Below are positions 1-7,692 of a stretch of DNA of 10,113 bases, piece by piece. The notes under the pieces were generated by a model. The model saw nothing but the letters and a program-made list of their open reading frames with translations, made no database searches and was not told the origin of the DNA. The first letter of the stretch is position 1, and each line of letters starts with the position of its first letter. Location: assembly GCF_943193015.1 (NCBI RefSeq), contig NZ_CALPCM010000058.1, positions 1 to 10,113 on the forward strand, in the 5' to 3' direction. A program made the position numbers and the translations under genes. The stretch comes from Hominisplanchenecus_A murintestinalis. GTDB lineage: Bacteria > Bacillota > Clostridia > Lachnospirales > Lachnospiraceae.

Positions 1-178
1 ATAAGAATTTCCATATCCTAATTCTTACCAAAAAGGAGCCATTTATTTCCAAAAACACAAACTTATTTACACTACCGTTCTATCTGTTTTGTAGTGTTTC
101 TTTGGTGTCTCAGTTTCAAAACCGTTCATTTTCGAACCGTTTCGTGTGTATTCGCTATGCTTTTATCCGATTGTATTG
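1..178. other. Non-coding stretch downstream of the cytosine methyltransferase, with small inverted repeats
   Basis: No convincing gene is visible. It contains an 8-bp inverted repeat (TAAGAATT at 2-9, AATTCTTA at 20-27, 10-nt loop). A 7-bp one follows (ACACTAC at 69-75, GTAGTGT at 91-97, 15-nt loop). A direct repeat AACCGTT lies at 120-126 and 135-141. The hairpins could end transcription of the minus-strand operon, but neither is GC-rich nor followed by a clean T-run in that direction inside the window. They might instead mark an element boundary; nothing here proves it. Confidence 0.5.
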
Positions 179-1351
179 TCATTTTATTGTCAGTATATTT
201 TTACTTTCATTTTTCAACCTACTAGTTTTTATACTTCTTATCGCCATCTTGAAAATTTCCCCACTTGCTTTTACCAAATCAATTGGAACGGCATTACCAA
301 TTTGCAATGCTGAATCTGTTAATGAATTACTAAAGACAAAATCATCCGGAAACGTTTGCAATCTGGCAGCTTCACGTATAGATATCGCTCTGTCCTGGCT
401 ATAATGTCCATATCTTCCTTTTGAATAACATAAACATCCACCAGTAATTGTTGGTGCAGGCTTATCCGGATCCATTATACCATATACATCTCCATGTCCA
501 GAAAATGCCTTTCCTTCCTCATCCTTCTTTTTATGACAATCCAAAACAAGTTCCTCCGGCAATCCACTCCGCAAACCACCATTCTTTCTTATTGCTCTAA
601 TCCTTTTTAAATTAGTATCAGATAAACCCGCACATTTATGGTTATGTATCTTTCCATCATCCCCATATTCTTCTCCAGCGTCAATTACTGGCAAATCATC
701 AATTGCCTCCTTAACTGTCTTCCATTTTTTTAACCCATTACTACCATTTTTATCATGAGTGACCTTTGGCAGATCAAACATAAAACCATTTTTTTTCAAT
801 TCCTCATTAATATCTTTTCTGACAGCATGCAAAACAAACCTTTTTCTTGCTTGTGGCACACCATAATTAGCTGCATTTAATACATTTTCCTTTACATCAT
901 AATGCTTTCTTAAGCGTTCCAAAAACTCGGTTAATATTTTATTATTAAACTCGCTTTTTATTCCTGGAACATTCTCCATCAAAATGAAAGGAGGCAAGAC
1001 TTCTTCAATAAGACGTAAAAACTCAAACAATAACTTCTTTCGTTCTTCATCTGTTTTATTCTTATTAAGCGGATTTTGTCTCGAAAAATTCTGACAAGGC
1101 GGACATCCCGCAAACAAATAAATATCATCTTTTTTTATTCTGGCCGCCTTTAATATTTGCTCACCACCCAAATCACAAACATCATTGTTTAACACATTAA
1201 CTTTACTCAGCGGCTCATAATTCAAATATGTATCAACTGCATGCTTTTCTATTTCCACTGCTGATTTGACCTTAAATCCTGCCAATGAAAGTCCACACGA
1301 TACGCCTCCACATCCAGAAAATATGTCTATCGCTTCGTATTTTATTTTCAT
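179..1351 (-). CDS. DNA (cytosine-5-)-methyltransferase, complete
   Basis: This 390-residue enzyme transfers a methyl group from S-adenosylmethionine to C5 of cytosine in a short DNA site. All main family motifs are present in order: motif I (DIFSGCGG, about residues 9-16), catalytic PCQ with Cys88, ENV (128-130), QARKR (169-173), a target-recognition region (about 200-325), REAARLQTFPDDF (329-341) and the C-terminal QIGNAVP (352-358). The target site cannot be read from sequence. It starts 2 nt after the stop of the helicase/nuclease gene, and a GGTGAG ribosome site lies in the last helicase codons, so the two are almost certainly translated together. It was probably the protective methylase of an older R-M cassette whose LlaJI-like nuclease and vsr gene are now broken. 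The window also has a second, unrelated-looking cytosine methyltransferase at 6281-7513. Family is certain; the partner is inferred. Confidence 0.95.
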   Translation of the reverse strand: MKIKYEAIDIFSGCGGVSCGLSLAGFKVKSAVEIEKHAVDTYLNYEPLSKVNVLNNDVCDLGGEQILKAARIKKDDIYLFAGCPPCQNFSRQNPLNKNKTDEERKKLLFEFLRLIEEVLPPFILMENVPGIKSEFNNKILTEFLERLRKHYDVKENVLNAANYGVPQARKRFVLHAVRKDINEELKKNGFMFDLPKVTHDKNGSNGLKKWKTVKEAIDDLPVIDAGEEYGDDGKIHNHKCAGLSDTNLKRIRAIRKNGGLRSGLPEELVLDCHKKKDEEGKAFSGHGDVYGIMDPDKPAPTITGGCLCYSKGRYGHYSQDRAISIREAARLQTFPDDFVFSNSLTDSALQIGNAVPIDLVKASGEIFKMAIRSIKTSRLKNESKNILTIK

Positions 1352-1353
1352 AT

Positions 1354-4245
1354 TTAGAACTCACCATCTTTCTCTTCAAATGCTGCAATAACCCTTTCTC
1401 CGACAGGCGTATTAATAAGTGGCGGCAACTCTTTGCGTTTAAATGGCTCTCTCTCCTGTCGGCATAAAGCCCTATAATCACAATTCTGGCAATTAGATAA
1501 ACACGCTCTCATCGGAAAATCTTCTTTCAAAATTCCCTTTACAGCCCACTCTATTGCACCAATTGCATTTTTAACCGCAGCTTCATCAACCGGAACTTCT
1601 ATTCGTTTATTATTTTTCAGTGTATGAACATATCCCGTTTCCGCATTTTCACCTATAACTTCTTTTGCAGCTCTCGAATACAGTTGTACTTGTAGTGACA
1701 TTTCACGCCAATCAAACTCCTCTAATCTATCTGGAACTTCCATTGATTTAAAATCAATCACCTCTGCCGCATTGATATTTTTAGCTTCATCCTCTTTTAA
1801 CAACAAATCAATAGAACCTGTAATCAATGCCTCATCTACCAATAATTCAAACCGTGCTTCATCCTGACGGATTCTGCAGAAATCATCTGAATATGTATCT
1901 ACGTATTTTTTCATAATTTCATGTACAAGTTTTTTTGCACGTTCATACGAACCTGGTCTGTTTACAGGATCATTGCTCGGAAATACATGTTTAAGCATAA
2001 ATGTATCTTCAACCATATCAAATATTTCTTTTTCAGTCGGAATTCTATTTTTATATTTTTGATGCAATCGTTCCAATATAGTATGAGTTGTTTGTCCAAA
2101 ACCAAACAATTCAGGTACTGCCGCATTATAGCCATAGATATTCCGCAATTTATACATAAACGGACATGTTAAATATGATTTTACCGAAGAAAAATCTGTA
2201 GGTAACTCATTATCATCAAATCTAGGTACTGGTTCAATTTTATCTGTCAATATATCTAATGACGTATCATAGCTCATATCCGAGTGCTTTAAGTCCGCTG
2301 TAAAAACTGATTGTTTTTTCTTAGTTTTTAATCCTGGATGTATTTCACTTCCTGTTAAATATAATAGGCGCTCCGCCCTGGTAATTGCTGTATAAAATAA
2401 TCTTGCTTCATCTTCTATTCTATTTCCATAAGCTCCTCTATCTATCGCATTTTCCATTAACTCCTCTGGCAGAATCCCGTTATACTGTCCCCTTTTTCCT
2501 GGGAATCGCTGATTTACCAAATCCACTACGAATACTACTGGATATTCAAGTCCCTTAACCTTATGTATCGTAGACACATTAACTGCATCAATCTTTGAAA
2601 TATAGTCTACCGAATCCAATTCATAATTCTGTGCTATATTTTCCAAAAAGTTAAGCATCTCTCTGTATCTCCATTCGGAATCTATACTGACATATGTCTG
2701 TTCTACATCTTTGATTATATTACTAAATAGTCCCAAATCTCTTAATGCCGTCTCATCCTTTAATGTTCTTAAATTAAGTGCATCTGCTAACTGATGCAAA
2801 AAATTCTGTGGATATACTTTTCTTCTTGCCGAAGTTGCTGATGCATATATATTCGAATACCATGCCTGTAAAACCTTAAAATATTTATTTTTGTCAGCCT
2901 CTGGAAAAATAGGCAAAACTAATTCATTAAAACACTTTTCTGCGTCAATTCGATTTACCCCAGTTCCATTTCGTAATAATTCCATTATGGACAATATACA
3001 TTGAGCATACGGTCGATCAAAAATGCCACCTTCCCCAGATGTTTTTACAGGTATATCCAGTTCTCTCATTGCATTAACAAATTGAACATCCTTATTTTCT
3101 CCATTTCGATAACGAATACCTCTAATCAGAACAGCAAAATCACTGTATGTAAGGCCTCTTCTATTTTTCTCTGTTCCATCCGAATTATATTCAATATAAG
3201 TTGTTCCTATCAGTGATTTAATTCGCTGTGCAACCCATTTAGCTTCATCCTCTCTGGTCTTGAACCACAAATTTCTCAAGTCTTGAATATTACCATTCTG
3301 ATGATGGCGTATCTCTTTTGGCAATCTTTCAAACGGAATTGCTTTCTGAACAAAACTATTTGCTGTTTCAATTATCGCTTTTGTACTTCTGAAATTTACC
3401 AACAATTTATGAACTTTAACACCTTCATATCTATCCTCAAATGTTAAAATATTCTGTACATTAGCTCCACGCCAACCATAAATAGACTGATCATCATCAC
3501 CTACAACGAATAACATATCCAAAAAGCCAAATAATGTTTTTATAAATTCTTCTTGTACAGGATTGATATCCTGGTATTCATCAACGAAAAGATATTTAAA
3601 TTTTTCAATATAGGAACCTTCTTTTTTATTTATCTTTTTCAATTCTTGAACTGCAAGATATATTGCAAAAGAAAAATCCATGTATCCATCAGCACTCAGC
3701 AATTCCGAAAGACATGATAATCGACCAAATAATTCCTTATCATACTGTTCAATATCTTTTAATGCTATATTTTCATTATGCATAGTCTGCCATGCATCAG
3801 TAAAATCTTTAATACGCTTAAAATATCCTTGTCCATTCTGCAATCCCAATTTTCTAAATCTAGACATGACATATAATACCAGTCTGTTCTGATCCAAGAT
3901 ATCAAACTGGCGGTATTTCGCATTAATATCTCCGAGAAGTTTCTGACAAAACGCATCTAAGGTGCCAATAAACATGGCACCTACAATATTTTCTGACAAC
4001 CCAAACTTATGCAATGCTTCAGCAACTCTACGTTTAATAGACTCCGCTGCTTTTTCCGTAAATGTAAAGGCAATAATACTTTCTGGAGCTTCACCTTTTG
4101 ATATCAAATAAGCTATTTTATATGCCAAAGTCCTTGATTTCCCAGAACCAGCACAAGCTAAACACAATATATTTCTTGAATCATCAATCACTGCTGCATA
4201 TTGCTCGTCTGTCAAATTTACATGCAATATTTCTTCTGTACCCAT
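1354..4245 (-). CDS. UvrD/PcrA-type superfamily 1 helicase with C-terminal RecB/AddB-like nuclease domain
   Basis: A 963-residue ATP-driven DNA translocase fused to a nuclease. Helicase motifs: Walker A AGSGKS (32-37), TFTEKAA (61-67), DEYQD (222-226), GDDDQSIYGWRG (249-260), NFRS (284-287), STIHKVKGLEYPVV (558-571) and YTAITRAE (618-625). The C-terminal third has the PD-(D/E)XK nuclease pattern: His721, Asp813 in GSIDLLL, Asp831-Phe-Lys833 and QVQLY (852-856). Cys694 together with Cys919, Cys922 and Cys928 matches the Fe-S cluster layout of AddB-type nucleases. No lesion is seen. The ATG at 4245 has AAGGAG at 4255-4260. It follows a dead vsr gene and is coupled to the downstream methyltransferase. 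A chromosomal AddB/RecB role is unlikely, since no AddA/RecC partner is present; a defence or R-M helper role is inferred from the context. The domain call is firm, the function open. Confidence 0.9.
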   Translation of the reverse strand: MGTEEILHVNLTDEQYAAVIDDSRNILCLACAGSGKSRTLAYKIAYLISKGEAPESIIAFTFTEKAAESIKRRVAEALHKFGLSENIVGAMFIGTLDAFCQKLLGDINAKYRQFDILDQNRLVLYVMSRFRKLGLQNGQGYFKRIKDFTDAWQTMHNENIALKDIEQYDKELFGRLSCLSELLSADGYMDFSFAIYLAVQELKKINKKEGSYIEKFKYLFVDEYQDINPVQEEFIKTLFGFLDMLFVVGDDDQSIYGWRGANVQNILTFEDRYEGVKVHKLLVNFRSTKAIIETANSFVQKAIPFERLPKEIRHHQNGNIQDLRNLWFKTREDEAKWVAQRIKSLIGTTYIEYNSDGTEKNRRGLTYSDFAVLIRGIRYRNGENKDVQFVNAMRELDIPVKTSGEGGIFDRPYAQCILSIMELLRNGTGVNRIDAEKCFNELVLPIFPEADKNKYFKVLQAWYSNIYASATSARRKVYPQNFLHQLADALNLRTLKDETALRDLGLFSNIIKDVEQTYVSIDSEWRYREMLNFLENIAQNYELDSVDYISKIDAVNVSTIHKVKGLEYPVVFVVDLVNQRFPGKRGQYNGILPEELMENAIDRGAYGNRIEDEARLFYTAITRAERLLYLTGSEIHPGLKTKKKQSVFTADLKHSDMSYDTSLDILTDKIEPVPRFDDNELPTDFSSVKSYLTCPFMYKLRNIYGYNAAVPELFGFGQTTHTILERLHQKYKNRIPTEKEIFDMVEDTFMLKHVFPSNDPVNRPGSYERAKKLVHEIMKKYVDTYSDDFCRIRQDEARFELLVDEALITGSIDLLLKEDEAKNINAAEVIDFKSMEVPDRLEEFDWREMSLQVQLYSRAAKEVIGENAETGYVHTLKNNKRIEVPVDEAAVKNAIGAIEWAVKGILKEDFPMRACLSNCQNCDYRALCRQEREPFKRKELPPLINTPVGERVIAAFEEKDGEF

Positions 4246-4305
4246 ATGCTCTATCTCCTTCTCTTTTCCAATTTTAGTTGCAACTTGTAACCTTTATACT
4301 CCATC

Positions 4306-4751
4306 CTACATATACTCAGTATCATGTATAGTTATATCAAAATTTGTCTCTTCAACAACTTTCACACACTCATCTGCATGTTTCTTTATATCATCACCCC
4401 AAAACCGAATAACCGTCCATCCTTCAAACAGCAATCTTTTGTTTATTTCATTATCCCGCTCTCTATTCCGAGATATCTTACTAATCCAAAGCTCACCGTT
4501 ATTACTCTTCTCCAGTCTTTATCTTAATACTTCCCAATTTTTTCCGTAAAAAAATCCCTCCTCACAAAAAATCGTTATCTTATACTTTGTCAATACAATA
4601 TCCTGGTCACCTAAAAGTTTTTTGTAATTTTTGCAATACAGGTATCCTTTATTCCACAAATCTTTTCTCAAGATAACCTCAATCTTTGTGTCTTCCCCGA
4701 ATATTTTTTCATATTCTTATGTCGCTGCTCTTTTGTAAAAACATCTGCCAC
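4306..4751 (-). pseudogene. Broken vsr-like very-short-patch repair endonuclease
   Basis: Translating the minus strand from a GTG at 4751 gives the typical Vsr opening: V-A-D-V-F-T-K-E-Q-R, then KNMKK. A GAGG ribosome site lies 6 nt upstream. The frame then breaks: one A missing from an A-run (T6 on the plus strand, 4704-4709) would restore KNMKK-IFGEDTKIE. The next frame runs through ILRKDLWNKGY, DIVLTKYKITIFC, W-I-S-K-I-S-R-N-R and FWGDDIKKH to a TAG at 4306-4308. It is interrupted by TAA at 4519-4521, where the intact homologue at 7693-8148 has Leu. Its FFYGKNW also replaces the FFHGKDW of the intact copy, so the His thought to act in catalysis is Tyr. About 148 codons, the normal family length. 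Its 5' end overlaps the broken LlaJI reading frame by 43 bp. Vsr enzymes nick beside T:G mismatches left by 5-methylcytosine deamination, so this copy probably served the methyltransferase at 179-1351. Confidence 0.88.
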
Positions 4752-5400
4752 AAAATTACCTCAACAATCAACTCCGCCAGTTGCTCTATCTCTTTCATTT
4801 CCTGCCAGACATTTATATCCGGCAAAGTCTTGACATCTACAAGGATACCTTGAATTTTTTGATAATCTTCAGTATTATCCTTCCAATTACTAACGGTTTC
4901 ACCTACTTTAAGCATTGCTAGATTATTAGGATACTTACTTTTTAATGAATCAAACAGCATAAGAAATACGTTATAAACTTCCATGTTGCTTCCTTGCTTT
5001 TTCTTAAACTTTTCTCCATTAACCACATATTCACCATATATAATCTACTTGTTAATAAATGTGGATTCTGACAAACTCCATGCTTTACCTGTTACTCCAT
5101 ATTTATATATTTCGCATCAAGAATGTACACATTACTTCCGTACAACATAATCGTATCAGACTCCAATGAAGCGCTGCCGCATCTATCCCCATTCACATAC
5201 CAAGTTGTCTTTTGAAAATAATTAACTTTATCCTCAATACCAAACATTTTATCGTTCATCTTTTCCCTGACATACCCAAAACAATACGTTCCGTATCGAT
5301 AATTCTTATCAGAATTTTTGTCATCTTCAAAATCAACTATCGCTAACATACGCCTAAAAAGCATTCTATTTTCATATTTCAATCGCTTTATGTCTGCAAT
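4709..5400 (-). pseudogene. Broken C-terminal part of a LlaJI-family restriction endonuclease
   Basis: Two open fragments form one gene when read across lesions. The first (5092 to about 5382) has YGTYCFGYVREKM, SDTIML and ILDAKY; the Asp in SDTIML and the Asp-Ala-Lys form a PD-(D/E)XK-like centre typical of LlaJI-type nucleases. Around 5101-5109 one T is missing; restoring it gives DAKYYKYGVTGKAWSLS. The new frame meets TAG at 5045-5047 in INK-stop-IIYGEY, where the family expects Gln (CAG to TAG). It then continues as EVYNVFLM and QGILVDVKTL to 4709. LlaJI-family proteins are considerably longer; the N-terminal half is absent and the upstream DNA is the end of the Eco47II-like gene. A single functional product is not possible. 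LlaJI restriction of Lactococcus normally needs an McrB-like NTPase partner, not seen here. The family call rests on remembered motifs, so is good but not certain. Confidence 0.75.
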
Positions 5401-5401
5401 A

Positions 5402-6280
5402 TTATTGTAATCTTTTTACATACTCATAAATTCGTTTCAGCATTCCATCTTTATCTTCCCCTAATTCATCACGGATTTTGTCTCCAAACCCCATATACGT
5501 ATTAAATCCAAGCATATATACAGCCATTGCCATAGACAACTCACAATTTTCATTACCGTATAGAAATGCCATTTTCCTCAATTCAGCAATAACCGTATCG
5601 TGTGGTACCTCAACACCACCTTCTTCATTTACGACAGAGTTGATTACCTCTGGCAATACCATACACATCTTATAAAATGCATTTTCTTGACCGGTAAGCA
5701 TTGCATAAAACTGATCCATACTCACACGGCGAATCAATCTATGCTGCACGTTTTTCCCATCAACTTTTGTTGACCATTTTATATTCTGCGACTTCTTTGC
5801 AATTGCCTCAACTAATAAACACGCACAATCATCATCTTCCAGAATCTGCCCCTGCATTTTTATATATGTTTTTGCAGAAGATGCCGAATTCATAGTGTTA
5901 TGTTTATTTTTCATTTCTACATATATGGTATGTACGACATCCCCATCTGGCATTTCTATTCCATCTGGATTATTATAAATAACATCCCACCCTGCCTGTG
6001 GAACTTCACAGCCCTTGAAATAAGAAAAGATATTCTGGTGAAAATATCCTATATCATTATTATTAGACTTATCCCTCTGCCGGAAAATTTCATTATTTAC
6101 AATTTCTTCCCAAGTTGTACGATATACCGATTTATCAAAAATCAGCTTGATTGGATCAATCAAATTGCTATTGAAACGCTTCAAATCATATGATTCCAAT
6201 TTCTCTCCATATTTCATAATTGTTGCACGTACATGCTTCTTAAAATCTTCTTCTGATATAAAATCTAAATCCCATGCCAT
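5402..6280 (-). CDS. Type II restriction endonuclease, Eco47II/Sau96I-like family
   Basis: A 292-residue protein with the Eco47II-family signature: WDLDFISEEDF at the N-terminus, LKRFNSNLIDPIKL (33-46), DKSNNNDIGYFHQNIF (70-85), VEMKNKHNTMNS (121-132) and AIAKKSQNI (159-167). Asp99 in GWDVIY, with Glu122 and Lys124, is a plausible metal-binding PD-(D/E)XK centre; this assignment is inferred. Known family members cut GGNCC, so that site is likely but unproved. The last 70 or so residues seem to extend beyond the part I recognise. The ATG immediately follows the stop of the methyltransferase gene (TAAATG), with GAGGGGG 8 nt upstream, so the protecting methylase is made first and the nuclease by coupled translation. 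The gene is intact. Its 3' end adjoins the truncated LlaJI remnant, which suggests this module replaced the start of the older nuclease. Confidence 0.88.
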   Translation of the reverse strand: MAWDLDFISEEDFKKHVRATIMKYGEKLESYDLKRFNSNLIDPIKLIFDKSVYRTTWEEIVNNEIFRQRDKSNNNDIGYFHQNIFSYFKGCEVPQAGWDVIYNNPDGIEMPDGDVVHTIYVEMKNKHNTMNSASSAKTYIKMQGQILEDDDCACLLVEAIAKKSQNIKWSTKVDGKNVQHRLIRRVSMDQFYAMLTGQENAFYKMCMVLPEVINSVVNEEGGVEVPHDTVIAELRKMAFLYGNENCELSMAMAVYMLGFNTYMGFGDKIRDELGEDKDGMLKRIYEYVKRLQ

Positions 6281-7513
6281 TTATTTTGCCCCCTCTAATG
6301 ATTTATGTATTTCTAATCCAATTTCGTATGCTAAATTAACAGGTACTGCATTTCCAACCTGCTTATACTGAGACTGAACGCTTCCACAAAACTGCCATTC
6401 ATCTGGGAATGTTTGACATCTTGCATTTTCACGAACCGTAAACGGTCTCGCCTCTAACGGATGGCATCTTTCTGTTTGTTTCTGAGACGGGGAAGTCAAC
6501 ACCGTCAATGATGGCTCATCTAAACTCATTCTTCTCAAAATTCCTGTTCTTCCACCTTCCATATCCCAACAACTCTTCATATAAGCTTTTGCAATTTCTG
6601 GATCAATGTCTCTCCAATATCCGCCTGGCGGAACTAATTCAAATATTTTTCTTTTATTTTCCCCATATGGTACTCCCGAACCTTCCGGGCAATCTAACAA
6701 AACATCTCTTAAGACAGGCTTGTAGTCATGTTCCTTAGGAAAAGAAAATGAAACTTTTTTTATCAAATCATTTCTAATTCCAACAGTAATTAGTCTTTCT
6801 CTTTTCTGTGGCACGCCAAAATCCCACGCATTTAAAACCTTTTTCTGAATTGTATATCCTGCCTGTTCAAAAATATTTGTTATCGTTGCATATGTTCTTC
6901 CTTTATCATGAGTCAACAATCCTTTCACATTTTCAAATAAAAACATTTTCGGCTGCAATTTTTGCAAAAAAGTTGCATAGTGATAAAAAAGTGTACCTCT
7001 TGCATCTTCAAGTCCTAATCTTTTTCCAGCATAAGAAAAAGCCTGGCACGGTGCTCCTCCCGATAATAAATCCAACTCTCCTTTTTTTATGCCAAAACAC
7101 GCCTCCAAATCCAAACAAGATATATTAGCTATATCATCATGGATAACTCTCCAGTTCGGTCTATTTATTTTCAACGATTCTGCAGCATCTTTATCAAACT
7201 CTATTAACCCTAATGGTTCAAATCCAGCTTTTTCTATTCCTAAAGCCAAACCACCAGCTCCTGCAAACAGTTCTATAGTTGTAAACGTATCACTATCTAT
7301 TTGTAGTGGTTCTTCTTTTTGTATCTCTACAACATCTTCTATTTTGCAGTTTAATGTAAAACATATTTTTTCTATTGAGTCAAATGAAACTGGCTCATTT
7401 TTTCCCAATCGAGCCAACACATTAAAACTTATTCCTGACGCTTCTTTTAATTCTGTGCGGTTCATTTTTTTATCTATCAGTAATTTCCATAATTTGTCAT
7501 AACAAATCGCCAT
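6281..7513 (-). CDS. Cytosine-5 DNA methyltransferase with N-terminal XRE-type HTH domain (probable GGNCC methylase)
   Basis: A 410-residue fusion. Residues 1-65 (MAICYDKLWKLLIDK through LNCKIEDVVEI) look like a Cro/XRE helix-turn-helix, with NRTELKEASGIS as the core. Residues 78-410 are a full methyltransferase: ELFAGAGGLALG (81-92), catalytic APCQ with Cys156, ENV (194-196), QKRER (236-240), a recognition region (about 255-350), ENARCQTFPDEW (362-373) and QVGNAVPVNL (385-394). An in-frame ATG exists at 7558, but it falls on the -10 box of a good promoter, while ATG 7513 has GGAGG 8 nt upstream; 7513 is chosen. The enzyme should protect the sites cut by the Eco47II-like nuclease encoded immediately downstream. 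N-terminal HTH domains in such methylases can repress their own promoter, so autoregulation is likely. A vsr gene is divergently transcribed from the same intergenic region. Confidence 0.93.
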   Translation of the reverse strand: MAICYDKLWKLLIDKKMNRTELKEASGISFNVLARLGKNEPVSFDSIEKICFTLNCKIEDVVEIQKEEPLQIDSDTFTTIELFAGAGGLALGIEKAGFEPLGLIEFDKDAAESLKINRPNWRVIHDDIANISCLDLEACFGIKKGELDLLSGGAPCQAFSYAGKRLGLEDARGTLFYHYATFLQKLQPKMFLFENVKGLLTHDKGRTYATITNIFEQAGYTIQKKVLNAWDFGVPQKRERLITVGIRNDLIKKVSFSFPKEHDYKPVLRDVLLDCPEGSGVPYGENKRKIFELVPPGGYWRDIDPEIAKAYMKSCWDMEGGRTGILRRMSLDEPSLTVLTSPSQKQTERCHPLEARPFTVRENARCQTFPDEWQFCGSVQSQYKQVGNAVPVNLAYEIGLEIHKSLEGAK

Positions 7514-7531
7514 TAAAATTCCTCCAAAATC

Positions 7532-7553
7532 AAAATAGTACAATTTACATTTT
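7532..7553. promoter_or_regulatory. Imperfect inverted repeat, candidate operator for the HTH-methyltransferase
   Basis: AAAATAGTA (7532-7540) and TACATTTT (7546-7553) are near-complementary arms around CAATT, with one extra base in the left arm. The repeat covers the -10 box and expected transcription start of the methyltransferase promoter, a good place for repression by the HTH domain of its own product. The symmetry is imperfect in AT-rich DNA, so this could be chance. Confidence 0.25.
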
Positions 7554-7577
7554 ACCATACACCTTAATCTGTAACAA
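7549..7577 (-). promoter_or_regulatory. Sigma-A-type promoter of the R-M operon
   Basis: On the minus strand TTGTTA (7572-7577) is followed after exactly 17 nt by TAAAAT (7549-7554). Transcription would start near 7540, about 30 nt before the GGAGG ribosome site and the ATG at 7513. No clear terminator is seen between here and 179, so the whole minus-strand gene run could be read from it. Confidence 0.7.
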
Positions 7578-7654
7578 GAATTTTCTCACTATATCGTTAG
7601 ATTTCCTCTTACATCTTTCTTATCCCGTTTGCTATTTCTTCTGTTTTTTGATAA

Positions 7655-7685
7655 TATAATTTCATCACCCTTGGCAGAAAGAAGG
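7655..7685 (+). promoter_or_regulatory. Likely -10 box and ribosome site of the intact vsr gene
   Basis: A consensus TATAAT lies at 7655-7660, with AGAAGG at 7680-7685 placed 7 nt before the ATG at 7693. No good -35 box is seen at the usual distance; TTGCTA at 7629-7634 is 20 nt away. The gene may be weakly expressed or need an activator. If transcription starts near 7667, the leader is short. Confidence 0.5.
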
Positions 7686-7692
7686 TGCTTAT

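Noticed and set aside
102..404. 100-codon plus-strand frame at the left edge
   Set aside because: Mostly antisense to the C-terminus of the cytosine methyltransferase; hydrophobic, biased composition typical of a shadow frame.
179..4245. DISARM or McrBC-like system
   Set aside because: The helicase has UvrD/AddB motifs and a PD-(D/E)XK domain, not the DrmA or McrB type, and no DrmB, PLD nuclease or McrC is present.
1354..4245. Chromosomal AddB or PcrA housekeeping gene
   Set aside because: Domain content is mixed (UvrD motor plus AddB-like nuclease with Fe-S cysteines), no AddA partner is nearby and the location is within an R-M island on a mobile element.
7089..7502. 137-codon open frame on the plus strand
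   Set aside because: It lies wholly antisense to the motif-complete HTH-methyltransferase, has no clear ribosome site and its protein is low-complexity.
7514..7558. Upstream ATG at 7558 as start of the HTH-methyltransferase
   Set aside because: It overlaps the -10 region of the promoter and would precede the transcript start; ATG 7513 has a strong GGAGG at proper distance.
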